This document shows positions 46,889 to 56,837 of a stretch of 64,000 nt of DNA, piece by piece. The stretch is from Mycobacterium decipiens (GTDB lineage Bacteria; Actinomycetota; Actinomycetes; Mycobacteriales; Mycobacteriaceae). The DNA lies in assembly GCF_963853665.1 (NCBI RefSeq), contig NZ_OY970459.1:1798001-1862000 (forward strand), in the 5' to 3' direction. Numbering within the stretch: the stretch's first letter is position 1; each line of letters begins with the position of its first letter. A program made the position numbers and the translations under genes. The notes under the pieces are model-generated. The model saw only the letters and a program-made list of their open reading frames with translations, was not told where the DNA came from and did not search any database.

Positions 46889-48115
46889 ATGAGCACCTTG
46901 ACCGCCGCGCAAGCCGGCCGGGTGGCCGTCGCGGCACAGGGCTTCGCCGAGCCCAAGCCGGCCGGCCAGATTACCCGTCGCCATCTCAGCCGGCTGATCT
47001 CGCGAATCCAGCTGCTGCAGCTGGATTCGGTGTCGGTGGCGGTGCGCGCGCATTACGCGCCGGTGTTCAGCAGGCTCGGCCCCTATGACCGTGAGGTGCT
47101 CGACCGTGCCGCCTGGGGCCCCTCGCGGACGCGGCTACTGGTCGAGTACTGGGCGCACGAGGCCGCGCTGATGGCCGTCGACGACTGGCCGTTGTTGCGT
47201 TGGCGGATGCGCCAGTATCGACATGGCCGCTGGGGCACCCATATCGTCAAGGCCAACCCGCAGCTTGCCGATGACATCGTCGCTGCCATCGCCGAGCTCG
47301 GGCCGAGCACCGCCGGGCAGATCGAGGCGTACCTGGCCGCCGAGCCGCGCCGAGGCCAACGAGCCTCGAATAACGCAATGTGGAACCGCAGCGATACCAA
47401 ATGGGTCGCTGAGGCGCTGTTCGCCTCCGGTGTGTTGACGACGGCCACTCGGGTCGGCTTTGCCCGCCACTACGACTTGGTGGAGCGGGTGCTGCCCTGC
47501 GACGTGTTGGTCCGGGAGGTTGACGACGGCGAGGCCGTGCGCGAGCTGACGCTGCGCGCCGCCACCGCGCTGGGTGTGGGCACCGAGGCCGACATCCGCG
47601 ACTACTTCCGGCTGTCCGCCCAGCAGGTCAAGCCGGCCGTTGCTGACCTGGTGGCCGCCGGCGAGATTGAGCGGGTCAGCGTCGCGGGCTGGCCGGCGCC
47701 GGCCTATCTGCGGGCCGGACGGACCGTGCCACGCCGAGACCGGGGCACTGCGCTGTTGTGTCCGTTCGACCCGTTGATTTTCTTCCGGCCGCGGGTGGAG
47801 CGCCTGTTCGGCTTTCACTACCGCATCGAGATTTACACGCCGGCGGCAAAACGCCGATACGGGTACTACGTGTGGCCGCTGCTGCTGGACGGACGGTTGG
47901 TCGCGCGGGTGGATCTCAAAGCCGATCGCGTCGCGAACACGCTGCGCGTGGTGGGCGCGTTCGGCGAACCCGACATCCCGCGGGCCCGGGTCGCCGAGGC
48001 GCTGACCGGCGAGCTGAGCCGTATGACGTCGTGGCTGGGGTTGGGCGGGATCTCCGTGTCCGGCCGGGGCGATCTGGCCGGCGAACTCCGCACAGCAGCC
48101 AAGCGGGCCTGCTGA
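46889..48115 (+). CDS. Winged-helix DNA-binding/YcaQ-type DNA glycosylase family protein
   Basis: A 408-residue protein of the winged helix DNA-binding (HTH_42, YcaQ/AlkX) family. The conserved LLQLDSVSVAVRAHYAPVFS contains the QxD motif that is catalytic in interstrand crosslink glycosylases. Later segments include LLCPFDPLIFFRPRVERLF and RVDLKADR. It probably binds DNA and may remove alkylated or crosslinked bases. ATG 46889 lies at the end of the MIRU units. It is equivalent in place to M. tuberculosis Rv2762c. The stop overlaps hsdS. Confidence 0.88.
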   Translation: MSTLTAAQAGRVAVAAQGFAEPKPAGQITRRHLSRLISRIQLLQLDSVSVAVRAHYAPVFSRLGPYDREVLDRAAWGPSRTRLLVEYWAHEAALMAVDDWPLLRWRMRQYRHGRWGTHIVKANPQLADDIVAAIAELGPSTAGQIEAYLAAEPRRGQRASNNAMWNRSDTKWVAEALFASGVLTTATRVGFARHYDLVERVLPCDVLVREVDDGEAVRELTLRAATALGVGTEADIRDYFRLSAQQVKPAVADLVAAGEIERVSVAGWPAPAYLRAGRTVPRRDRGTALLCPFDPLIFFRPRVERLFGFHYRIEIYTPAAKRRYGYYVWPLLLDGRLVARVDLKADRVANTLRVVGAFGEPDIPRARVAEALTGELSRMTSWLGLGGISVSGRGDLAGELRTAAKRAC

Positions 48116-49182
48116 TGAACGGCGCCGCGAGAGTAAGGCTGGGTGATCATCTTGACTTCTCAAACGGAAGTGCTCCGCCGGTGCGAGATTTCGACGGCCG
48201 TTATCCCGTCTATGGCGCCAATGGCGTAATCGGGTATGCGGCCGAAAGCAATGCCCGCGGCCCGCTGATAGTCGTCGGTCGGGTCGGTTCGTATTGCGGG
48301 AGCTTGCGTTATTGCGATTCCGATGTGTGGGTGACCGACAACGCGCTGGTCTGTCGGGCTAGGCGTCCGGAGGAAACGAGATATTGGTACTACGCGCTGC
48401 AGGGCAGCGGACTGAATCGATATCGTGCCGGATCCGGACAGCCCCTGCTTAGGCAGAGCATCCTGCGCGACATTTCGGTTTGCGCCGTCGACGCGTCCGG
48501 CCGCCAGCGAATCGGTGAGATTCTGGGTGCCCTAGACGACAAGATAGCCGCTAACCAGCGTGTTGTTCACGCCGCCGAGAACCTGATGCTTGCGGTGATC
48601 GGGCACATCTCTGATTGCGCGACCCTGTCCAGCTTGGCGAGCAGGTCGACCGCGTGTCTTGGGCCGCAGAAATTCGATGCCAGGGTTGCCCATTACAGCT
48701 TTCCGGCTTTCGACGATGGCGCCCAGCCCAGCCATGTCGATGGTCAAGCGATCAAGAGCACCAAGTTCGTATTGTCCGAGCCGTGCGTGCTCTTCCCGAA
48801 GATGAATCCGAGAACTCCACGAATTTGGAATGTCACGAGTCTTCCGTCGGAGATGGCATTGGCAAGTACCGAATTCGTGGTGTTGCGGCCAATGGGCGTC
48901 GATACTTCCGCCTTGTGGTCAGCGTTGCGGCAACCCGAGGTCACGGCGACGCTCCAACAGATGGTCGCGGGCATGACAGGAAGCCGCCAACGAATCCAAC
49001 CGCAGGAGCTTATGCGGGTTCGGGTGCGAGATGTGCGGCGGTTGTCTGCCGGGCAAGCCAAAGCCATCGCGAGCCTGGGTGCGCTGTGCCATGGGCGACG
49101 AACCGAATCCGCGCACTTGGCGGCGCGCCGCGATGCACTTCTGCCGCTGCTGATGTCCGAGAAGATCCGGGTATGCAGATGA
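48115..49182 (+). CDS. hsdS: Type I restriction-modification specificity subunit HsdS
   Basis: A 355-residue HsdS with two target recognition domains, near residues 5-150 (RVRLGDHLDF, YGANGVIGYA) and 170-310. Two conserved helical spacers are present: ILGALDDKIAANQRVVHAAE in the middle and LGALCHGRRTESAHLAARRD at the end. Both halves look complete, so it should define a bipartite recognition site. It corresponds to M. tuberculosis Rv2761c. ATG 48115 overlaps the upstream stop, and the 3' end overlaps hsdM. The order S then M is reversed from most type I systems. Confidence 0.92.
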   Translation: MNGAARVRLGDHLDFSNGSAPPVRDFDGRYPVYGANGVIGYAAESNARGPLIVVGRVGSYCGSLRYCDSDVWVTDNALVCRARRPEETRYWYYALQGSGLNRYRAGSGQPLLRQSILRDISVCAVDASGRQRIGEILGALDDKIAANQRVVHAAENLMLAVIGHISDCATLSSLASRSTACLGPQKFDARVAHYSFPAFDDGAQPSHVDGQAIKSTKFVLSEPCVLFPKMNPRTPRIWNVTSLPSEMALASTEFVVLRPMGVDTSALWSALRQPEVTATLQQMVAGMTGSRQRIQPQELMRVRVRDVRRLSAGQAKAIASLGALCHGRRTESAHLAARRDALLPLLMSEKIRVCR

Positions 49183-50792
49183 TGCCTGAGAGGAAGAGGC
49201 GGCGGCCGCAGGCGCCATCGACAATGAAGGAGCTCAAGGACACACTTTGGAAGTCCGCCGACAAGCTGCGCGGGTCGCTATCGGCCAGCCAATACAAGGA
49301 CGTGATCCTCGGTCTGGTGTTCCTCAAGTACCTTTCCGACGCCGATGACGAACGGCGCGCGGCGATCCGTACCAGGTTGGCGGCCAACCGCATCAACGAG
49401 TTGCAGACCGAACAGGGCCCCGGCGCCGGCGTGTTCGTGGTGCCGCCCAATGCGAGATGGAACTTCTTGGCGGAGAAGGCAAAAGCAAAGCAGACCGTCG
49501 GTCGTGAGCCGGCAACGAACGCTGGTCAGCTCATTGGCGAGGCGATGGACGCCGTGATGAAGGCAAACCCGACGCTCGACGGGACACTGCCGCGGCTGCA
49601 CAACGTGGACAACATCGACCAGCGCCGGCTGCGCGAGCTGATCGACTTGCTCAACGGTGCCCGGTTCAGTCGACAGGGCGAGCATCGCGCGCGGGACCTG
49701 ATGGGTGAAGTCTATGAGTACTTCCTCGGCAACTTCGCTCGCGCAGAAGGGAAACGGGGCGGCGAGTTCTTTACTCCGCCCAGTGTGGTCAAGGTAATCG
49801 TCGAAGTGCTGGAGCCTTCGAGCGGGCGGGTGTACGACCCGTGCTGCGGTTCGGGCGGCATGTTCGTGCAGGCCGAGAAATTCCTCTATGAGCACGATGG
49901 CGACCCGAAGGACATTTTGATCTACGGCCAGGAGAGCATCGAGGAAACCTGGCGGATGGCAAAGATGAACCTGGCCATCCACGGCATCGACGACACCGGC
50001 CTGGGCGCGCGGTGGGGTGACACCTTTGCCCGCGACCACCATCCGGACGTGCAGATGGACTATGTGATGGCCAATCCGCCGTTCAACATCAAAGACTGGG
50101 CCCGCCGCGAGGATGACCCGCGGTGGCGCTTCGGCGTTCCGCCCGCTAACAATGCGAACTTTGCGTGGATTCAACACATCCTGTCCAAGCTGGCGCCCGG
50201 CGGTAACGCCGGCGTGGTATTGGCAAACGGATCGATGTCATCCAACTCCAACGGGGAGGGCGATATTCGAGCGCGGATTGTCGAAGCGGACTTGGTGTCG
50301 GTCATGGTTGCGTTACCCACTCAACTGTTCCGCAGCACCGGAATCCCGGTCTGCCTGTGGTTCTTCGCCACAGACAAGGCGGCGGGCGAGCAAGGGTCGG
50401 TCGACCGGACCGGGCAGGTGCTGTTCATCGACGCCCGCGAATTCGGCTACCTGGTAGACCGGGCCGAGCGCGCCTTGACGAACGAGGAAATCGCTAGGAT
50501 TGGCGATACCTACCATGCGTGGCGCGGCTGCAAATCGGCTGCCGCAAAAGGGGTTTCCTACGAAGATGTTGCGGGGTTCTGTAGGTCTGTGTCACTAGCG
50601 GAGATCAGAGCTGCCGGCTACGCGCTAACCCCGGGGCGCTTCGTCGGTGTGCCGGAGGTCGAGGACGACGGTGAGCCGATCGACGAGAAGATCGCACGTC
50701 TGACCAAGGAGTTGTTAACGGCGTTCGAGGAGTCGGCCCGGCTGGAAGGGGCTGTCCGGGAGCAATTGAACCGCCTCGATGGATCAGTTTGA
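49173..50792 (+). CDS. hsdM: Type I DNA adenine methyltransferase HsdM
   Basis: A 539-residue N6-adenine methyltransferase. The N-terminal HsdM_N region is SASQYKDVILGLVFLKYLSD. SAM-binding motif I is DPCCGSGGMF at residue 222 and catalytic motif IV is NPPFNIKDW at residue 301. It matches M. tuberculosis Rv2756c, which methylates DNA without a partner endonuclease. No hsdR is in the window. ATG 49173, 49179 or 49182 are all in frame. It overlaps hsdS by 10 bases and should form the M2S complex with it. Confidence 0.94.
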   Translation: MQMMPERKRRRPQAPSTMKELKDTLWKSADKLRGSLSASQYKDVILGLVFLKYLSDADDERRAAIRTRLAANRINELQTEQGPGAGVFVVPPNARWNFLAEKAKAKQTVGREPATNAGQLIGEAMDAVMKANPTLDGTLPRLHNVDNIDQRRLRELIDLLNGARFSRQGEHRARDLMGEVYEYFLGNFARAEGKRGGEFFTPPSVVKVIVEVLEPSSGRVYDPCCGSGGMFVQAEKFLYEHDGDPKDILIYGQESIEETWRMAKMNLAIHGIDDTGLGARWGDTFARDHHPDVQMDYVMANPPFNIKDWARREDDPRWRFGVPPANNANFAWIQHILSKLAPGGNAGVVLANGSMSSNSNGEGDIRARIVEADLVSVMVALPTQLFRSTGIPVCLWFFATDKAAGEQGSVDRTGQVLFIDAREFGYLVDRAERALTNEEIARIGDTYHAWRGCKSAAAKGVSYEDVAGFCRSVSLAEIRAAGYALTPGRFVGVPEVEDDGEPIDEKIARLTKELLTAFEESARLEGAVREQLNRLDGSV

Positions 50793-50840
50793 GGTTGCTG
50801 TACACCTCGGCACCGGCCCACCAGCCACTTTTCGGGTCTG

Positions 50841-51440
50841 CTATGTCGTGGCCAGCGCGATTCCCAGCCCCACCATCATGACCGCGATCAGGCCGTCCAG
50901 GATTCTCCACGACCAGGGGTTGGCGAACAGCCCGCGCAACCGGCCGGCGCCGAACCCGAGGGTGGTAAACCACACCGCACTGGCGGTGACCGCGCCAAGG
51001 CCGAACAGCCAGCGCTCGTCGCGGTGCTCGTTGGCCAGCGTGCCCAGCAGCACGACGGTGTCGAGATAAACGTGTGGGTTGAGGAACGTGAGCGCCGCAC
51101 AGGTCACCAGGACCTCGGCCAAGCGCGCCGGCGTGGCCTCCGACGGGGTCAATGCGGAGGGTCGCCACGCCCGCCGGGCGGCAAGCAGCCCGTAGCCGGT
51201 CAAGAACGCCGCGCCGCCGAACTTGGCGACATTGAGCGCACCCGGATGTGCGCTGATCAATGCGCCAAACCCGGCGATACCGGTGGCGATTAGCGCGATG
51301 TCGGACACCGTGCACAACACCACCACCGGCAGCACATGCTCGCGCTGGATTCCTTGCCTGAGTACGAACGCGTTCTGTGCGCCGATCGTGGCGATCAGCG
51401 TGAAACAGGCCAGGAAGCCGATGACCAGGGGTGAGCTCAC
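50841..51440 (-). CDS. lysE: LysE/ArgO family basic amino acid exporter
   Basis: A 199-residue LysE-type exporter with about six hydrophobic segments. It starts [31 protein letters not shown], contains [15 protein letters not shown] (the family NPxxxxD-type signature) and ends in a hydrophobic helix. Families of this kind export lysine or arginine. It is divergent from a LysR-type regulator gene 72 bp away, as Rv1986 is from Rv1985c (lysG) in M. tuberculosis. GTG 51440 is the start. Confidence 0.9.
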   Translation of the reverse strand: MSSPLVIGFLACFTLIATIGAQNAFVLRQGIQREHVLPVVVLCTVSDIALIATGIAGFGALISAHPGALNVAKFGGAAFLTGYGLLAARRAWRPSALTPSEATPARLAEVLVTCAALTFLNPHVYLDTVVLLGTLANEHRDERWLFGLGAVTASAVWFTTLGFGAGRLRGLFANPWSWRILDGLIAVMMVGLGIALATT

Positions 51441-51512
51441 GCGATCGACGCTAGGCAGTTCTTACCGGCTCAGTACAGCTAATGATTTTGCGTATCCATT
51501 AATATCGCTAAT
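51441..51512. promoter_or_regulatory. Divergent lysE/lysG control region
   Basis: The 72-bp AT-rich gap separates lysE and its regulator. TAATG (51480-51484) and CATTA (51497-51501) form an inverted repeat with a 12-bp spacer, the size expected for a LysR-type dyad. LysG-type regulators activate lysE when basic amino acids build up. The exact site is inferred. Confidence 0.5.
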
Positions 51513-52412
51513 GTGCAGCAGCTCAGCCGCGTGTATGACCGGCAGCTTGACGGTTCGCAGCTGGCCGCGTTGGCGGCCGTGGTCGAACTGGGCAGCTTTG
51601 ATGCGGCCGCAGAGCGCCTACATGTCACCCCTTCGGCGGTTAGTCAACGCATCAAGTCGCTGGAGCAGCGGATCGGCCAGGTGCTGGTGGTCCGAGGAAA
51701 GCCTTGTATGGCAACGACCGCCGGGATCCCGCTGTTGCGGCTGGCGGCACAAACGGCATTGCTTGAGTCGGAGGCGCTGGCCGAAATGGGTGGCAGCGCA
51801 TCGCTGGAACGCACCCGGATCACCATCGCGGTCAACGCCGATTCCATGGCGACGTGGTTTTCGGCCGTGTTCGACGGGCTCGGCGATGTCCTGATCGACG
51901 TTCGGATCGAGGATCAGGACCATTCCGCGCGGCTGCTGCGCGAGGGCGTGGCGATGGGGGCGGTGACCACCGAGCGGACCCCGGTGCCCGGCTGCCGGGT
52001 TCACCCGCTCGGTGTGATGCGCTACCTACCGGTGGCCAGCAGGGCGTTCGTCGAGCGCTATCTATCCGACGGGTTCACCCCCTCGGCGGTGGCCGAAGCT
52101 CCGTCGCTGGCGTGGAATCGCGACGATGCACTGCAGGACATGTTGGTGCACAAGGCGTTTCGTGGCACCATCGCCAGGCCGACGCACTTTGTCCCGACCG
52201 CAGAGGGCTTCGCCGCCGCAGCGTGCGCTGGGCTGGGCTGGGGCATGTTCCCCGAGAAGCTGGCTTCGTCGCAGCTTGCCGACGGATCGTTCGTGCGGAT
52301 CTGCGACGTACACCTCGACGTTCCGCTCTATTGGCAATGCTGGAAGCTCGACAGTCCGATCATCGCGCGAATCAGCGACACGGTGAGGGCGGCCGCGGAC
52401 GATCTACGTTGA
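51513..52412 (+). CDS. lysG: LysG/ArgP-type LysR regulator of lysE
   Basis: A 299-residue LysR regulator of the ArgP/IciA/LysG group. The helix-turn-helix is [27 protein letters not shown] near residues 24-50. The sequence follows M. tuberculosis Rv1985c closely, including [14 protein letters not shown] and LAWNRDD. It should sense lysine or arginine and activate the divergent exporter gene. GTG 51513 is used; GTG 51531 would also fit. In M. tuberculosis this pair is located elsewhere (the RD2 region), so its presence beside hsdM and thyX is a rearrangement. Confidence 0.92.
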   Translation: MQQLSRVYDRQLDGSQLAALAAVVELGSFDAAAERLHVTPSAVSQRIKSLEQRIGQVLVVRGKPCMATTAGIPLLRLAAQTALLESEALAEMGGSASLERTRITIAVNADSMATWFSAVFDGLGDVLIDVRIEDQDHSARLLREGVAMGAVTTERTPVPGCRVHPLGVMRYLPVASRAFVERYLSDGFTPSAVAEAPSLAWNRDDALQDMLVHKAFRGTIARPTHFVPTAEGFAAAACAGLGWGMFPEKLASSQLADGSFVRICDVHLDVPLYWQCWKLDSPIIARISDTVRAAADDLR

Positions 52413-52468
52413 CTGACGCCGCCACGCTCATTGCGCCGCTCAGAGCCGTGCATCGTAAGGTGAGCGCC

Positions 52469-53221
52469 GTGGCAGAGACCGCGGCGCTGCGCGTGCAACT
52501 GATCGCCAAGACCGAGTTCCTGGCGCCGCCGGACGTGCCGTGGACCACCGACGCCGACGGTGGCCCCGCGCTGGTCGAGTTCGCCGGCCGGGCCTGCTAC
52601 CAGAGCTGGTCCAAACCCAATCCCCGAACCGCGACCAACGCCGGCTATATCCAGCACATCATCGATGTCGGACACTTTTCGGTGCTCGAGCACGCGGGCG
52701 TGTCGTTCTACATCACCGGCATCTCGCGGTCCTGCACACATGAGCTGGTCCGACACCGGCATTTCTCCTACTCGCAGTTGTCGCAGCGCTACGTGCCGGA
52801 AGGCGACTCGCAGGTCGTCGTGCCGCCCGGGCTGGAGGACGACGCCGAGCTGCAGCAGATCCTGACCGCCGCCGCGGACGCCAGCCGCGCCACCTACACC
52901 GAGCTGCTGGCCAAGTTGGAAGCCAAGTTCGCCGACCAACCCAACGCGATACTGCGTCGCAAACAGGCCCGCCAGGCCGCGCGTGCCGTGCTGCCGAATG
53001 CCACCGAAACTCGCATCGTCGTGACCGGCAACTACCGGGCATGGCGACACTTCATCGCTATGCGGGCCAGCGAGCACGCCGACGTGGAAATCCGGCGCCT
53101 GGCCATCACGTGCCTGCGTCAGCTCGTCGACGTCGCACCCGCGGTATTTGCCGACTTCGAGATCGCCACCCTGGCCGACGGCACCGAGGTCGCGACCAGT
53201 CCGTTAGCCACCGAAGCCTGA
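52469..53221 (+). CDS. thyX: Flavin-dependent thymidylate synthase ThyX
   Basis: A 250-residue FAD-dependent thymidylate synthase equal in length to M. tuberculosis Rv2754c. The signature [14 protein letters not shown] (RHRx7S) is intact, as are [10 protein letters not shown] and [12 protein letters not shown]. It makes dTMP with NADPH and keeps folate as tetrahydrofolate, unlike ThyA, which lies 6 kb upstream. GTG 52469 gives [11 protein letters not shown], the known N-terminus; an in-frame GTG three codons upstream exists. Confidence 0.97.
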   Translation: MAETAALRVQLIAKTEFLAPPDVPWTTDADGGPALVEFAGRACYQSWSKPNPRTATNAGYIQHIIDVGHFSVLEHAGVSFYITGISRSCTHELVRHRHFSYSQLSQRYVPEGDSQVVVPPGLEDDAELQQILTAAADASRATYTELLAKLEAKFADQPNAILRRKQARQAARAVLPNATETRIVVTGNYRAWRHFIAMRASEHADVEIRRLAITCLRQLVDVAPAVFADFEIATLADGTEVATSPLATEA

Positions 53222-53226
53222 CCCGT

Positions 53227-53290
53227 CGCGAGCGCGCGCAGATGTACCGTCCGCGCGGCGTGTCGCTGTACGGACACATGCGCTCTCGCG
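53227..53290. other. Imperfect hairpin between thyX and dapA
   Basis: The arms CGCGAGCGCGCGCAGATGT and ACACATGCGCTCTCGCG face each other with mismatches and a small bulge, extended inward by ACCGT/ACGG. It lies in the 102-bp gap before dapA. It may be a terminator for thyX or an RNA structure in the dapA leader. No poly-T follows. Confidence 0.4.
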
Positions 53291-53317
53291 GCAGGGATAA
53301 AGCGCCAGGTAACCTAG

Positions 53318-54226
<909 letters not shown>

Positions 54227-54245
54227 GTTACACAGTGAGCCAAAC

Positions 54246-55922
54246 GTGAACGAGGACCTTCCACCGCCAGGTCCTCTGACCGCAGGCGGGCTACGGGTCA
54301 CCGCGCTAGGCGGCATCAGCGAAATCGGTCGCAATATGACGGTTTTCGAGCATCTGGGCCGGCTGTTGGTTATCGACTGCGGTGTGCTGTTTCCCGGTCA
54401 TGATGAACCCGGTGTCGATCTGATCCTGCCGGACATGCGGCATATCGAAGACCGGCTCGACGACATCGAGGCGCTGGTGTTGACCCACGCGCACGAGGAC
54501 CATATCGGGGCGATTCCGTTCTTGCTCAAGCTGCGGCCGGATATCCCGATCGTCGGCTCCAGGTTCACCTTGGCCCTGGTCGCCGCGAAGTGCCGGGAAC
54601 ACCGCGTCAAACCGGTGTTCGTCGAGGTTGCCGAGGGCCAGAGCACCAGGCATGGCGTGTTCGAATGCGAGTACTTCGCCGTCAACCACTCCGTCCCCGA
54701 CGCTTTGGCCATCGCCGTGTACACCGGCGCTGGAACCGTCTTGTTCACCGGCGACATCAAGCTCGATCAGCTACCGCTGGACGGTCGCCCCACCGACCTG
54801 CCCGGGATGTCCCGGCTGGGTGATGCCGGCGTCGATCTGTTTTTGTGTGACTCGACCAATGCCGAGCATCCGGGCGTCGGGCCATTGGAAAGCGAGGTGG
54901 GCCCGACGCTGCACCGGCTGATCAGGGGTGCTAACGGACGGGTCATTGTGGCGTGTTTCGCCTCCAACGTGGACCGGGTGCAGCAGATCATCGATGCGGC
55001 AGTGGCATTGGGCCGGCGGGTGGCATTCGTCGGGCGATCGATGGTCCGCAACATGGGAATTGCGCGGGACCTGGGCTTTTTGCGCGTGGACAATTCAGAC
55101 CTGATCGACATCGCCGCCGCCGAGATGATGGCGCCCGAACAAGTCGTGCTGATCACCACCGGCACACAGGGCGAGCCGATGTCGGCGTTGTCGCGCATGT
55201 CGCGCGGCGAACATCGCAGCATCACCCTGACTGCGGGTGATCTCATCGTCTTGTCGTCGTCGTTGATCCCCGGCAACGAAGAGGCGGTGTACGGCGTCAT
55301 CGACGCCCTATCCAAGATCGGCGCCCGAGTCGTCACCAACGCCCAAGCCCGGGTGCATGTTTCGGGCCACGCCTATGCCGGTGAACTGCTGTTCCTCTAC
55401 AACGGGGTGCGGCCACGGCATGTCATGCCGGTGCACGGGACGTGGCGGCACCTGCGTGCCAACGCCAAGCTGGCTGCCAGTACCGGAGTACCGCAAGAGT
55501 CGATTCTGTTGGCCGAGAACGGTGTCAGCGTCGATCTGGTCGCCGGCAAAGCCAGCATTTCGGGTGCGGTGCCGGTCGGCAAGATGTTCGTCGACGGCTT
55601 GATCACCGGCGACGTCGGCGACATCACCCTGGGCGAGCGGCTCATTTTGTCGTCGGGCTTTGTCGCGGTGACCGTGGTGGTCAAGCGTGGTACCGGCCAG
55701 CCGTTGGCTGCGCCACACCTACACTCCCGGGGTTTTTCCGAAGACCCCAAGGCGCTCGAGCCCGCCGTGCGAAAGGTCGAGGCGGAGTTGGAATCGCTGG
55801 TGGCCGCGAACGTCACCGATCCGATCCGGATCGCCCAAGGAGTGCGCCGCACGGTCGGCAAGTGGGTGGGGGAAACCTATCGCCGCCAGCCGATGATCGT
55901 GCCAACGGTCATCGAGGTATGA
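54246..55922 (+). CDS. rnj: Ribonuclease J (Rv2752c-like)
   Basis: A 558-residue metallo-beta-lactamase/beta-CASP RNase with dual 5' exo- and endonuclease activity in RNA decay and rRNA maturation. The zinc site is HAHEDHIGA (HxHxDH), with later FTGDIKLDQ, the beta-CASP region from about residue 215, and HVSGHAYAGEL. M. tuberculosis has HGHEDH at the same place, as I recall. GTG 54246 gives MNEDLPPPGPL, matching the known start. In M. tuberculosis loss of this gene is linked to drug tolerance. Confidence 0.95.
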   Translation: MNEDLPPPGPLTAGGLRVTALGGISEIGRNMTVFEHLGRLLVIDCGVLFPGHDEPGVDLILPDMRHIEDRLDDIEALVLTHAHEDHIGAIPFLLKLRPDIPIVGSRFTLALVAAKCREHRVKPVFVEVAEGQSTRHGVFECEYFAVNHSVPDALAIAVYTGAGTVLFTGDIKLDQLPLDGRPTDLPGMSRLGDAGVDLFLCDSTNAEHPGVGPLESEVGPTLHRLIRGANGRVIVACFASNVDRVQQIIDAAVALGRRVAFVGRSMVRNMGIARDLGFLRVDNSDLIDIAAAEMMAPEQVVLITTGTQGEPMSALSRMSRGEHRSITLTAGDLIVLSSSLIPGNEEAVYGVIDALSKIGARVVTNAQARVHVSGHAYAGELLFLYNGVRPRHVMPVHGTWRHLRANAKLAASTGVPQESILLAENGVSVDLVAGKASISGAVPVGKMFVDGLITGDVGDITLGERLILSSGFVAVTVVVKRGTGQPLAAPHLHSRGFSEDPKALEPAVRKVEAELESLVAANVTDPIRIAQGVRRTVGKWVGETYRRQPMIVPTVIEV

Positions 55923-55944
55923 AACTTCGTGCCGCAAGCTGTTT

Positions 55945-55959
55945 CGGGCGTGTGGCCCG
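55945..55959. terminator. Small hairpin between convergent genes
   Basis: CGGGC and GCCCG form a 5-bp stem with a 5-base loop in the 39-bp gap between the convergent RNase J and methyltransferase genes. The stem is short and no T-tract follows, so it is a weak candidate. Confidence 0.25.
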
Positions 55960-55961
55960 GG

Positions 55962-56834
55962 CTAGTTCTTCTCTGCGTAGGCAGACCACTCGATTTGGGA
56001 TGCGTTGAGTTTGCGGCCGGTGGGTTCGACGTAGCGCTGCAGAAGCTCCTCCGGCCCGGCCTGCTCGGTCAGCCGCCAACCGTAGTCGGCGAGAAACGCG
56101 CCAACTTCGTCGGGCTGTAAGCCGAAGTGCCACAGTTGACGTCGCTGGCGAACCTTGCGATACAGCGTCCGGGTGCCGTAGCGGTTGGTACCGTCAATAA
56201 AGTCCCGGCGGACGTAGGTGAAAACCATCCGACTGCCCGGCGCAGTCGCGCGCAGTCCCTCCAAGGTTCGCCGGACGGCATGTTCGGTGAGGTATTGGGT
56301 CACGCCTTCGCAGATAAAGAAAACCCGGTAGTCGGTGAGATAGCCGTGCTCGGCCAGAGCGGTAAGCAGGTCGTCATGCTCAAAATCCAACGCTACCAAG
56401 CGAACCGATAACGGAAGTTCACCTAGTACCCGGCGGACCGTCTTGGCCTTCCTGGCGATGTTGACCGGTAAGTCAACTTCGAAGACGGGGATGCGGACCC
56501 GCCGGGTCAACCGGTAGGCGCGGGTATCCAATCCGGCGCCAAGGATGACAACCGCGTCGATGTCGCGGAGCGCTTCGTCGAGCTTGTCTCCGATGAAACG
56601 CTTGCGGCAGGACAGATTGGCCCACAGACCGCGGCCGGACCACTCCGACGCACCGATGAGTAGCCGGCGCAATGCCGCCGACCGGGTTGCACCGACCAGC
56701 CATCGCAGCGGCCTCGGCAAAAACAGGTCCGCGAGGTCGTCGTCCACCAGCCGGCGGTCCGGTGGCTCGTTTTGTTCCACGGCCGCCAATACCATCGGGC
56801 CGACGGCGGTCTGGGCGGCGGGATTTCGGGTCAT
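55962..56834 (-). CDS. SAM-dependent methyltransferase, LCM-like family (Rv2751-like)
   Basis: A 290-residue methyltransferase of the leucine carboxyl methyltransferase-like family, which is greatly expanded in mycobacteria. It has VVILGAGLDTRAYRL as the SAM-binding motif, then FEVDLP and VFFICEGVTQYL. Substrates of this family are mostly unknown. It is convergent with RNase J and 3 bp after the SDR gene, in the same order as Rv2749-Rv2751. Confidence 0.9.
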   Translation of the reverse strand: MTRNPAAQTAVGPMVLAAVEQNEPPDRRLVDDDLADLFLPRPLRWLVGATRSAALRRLLIGASEWSGRGLWANLSCRKRFIGDKLDEALRDIDAVVILGAGLDTRAYRLTRRVRIPVFEVDLPVNIARKAKTVRRVLGELPLSVRLVALDFEHDDLLTALAEHGYLTDYRVFFICEGVTQYLTEHAVRRTLEGLRATAPGSRMVFTYVRRDFIDGTNRYGTRTLYRKVRQRRQLWHFGLQPDEVGAFLADYGWRLTEQAGPEELLQRYVEPTGRKLNASQIEWSAYAEKN

Positions 56835-56837
56835 CGA

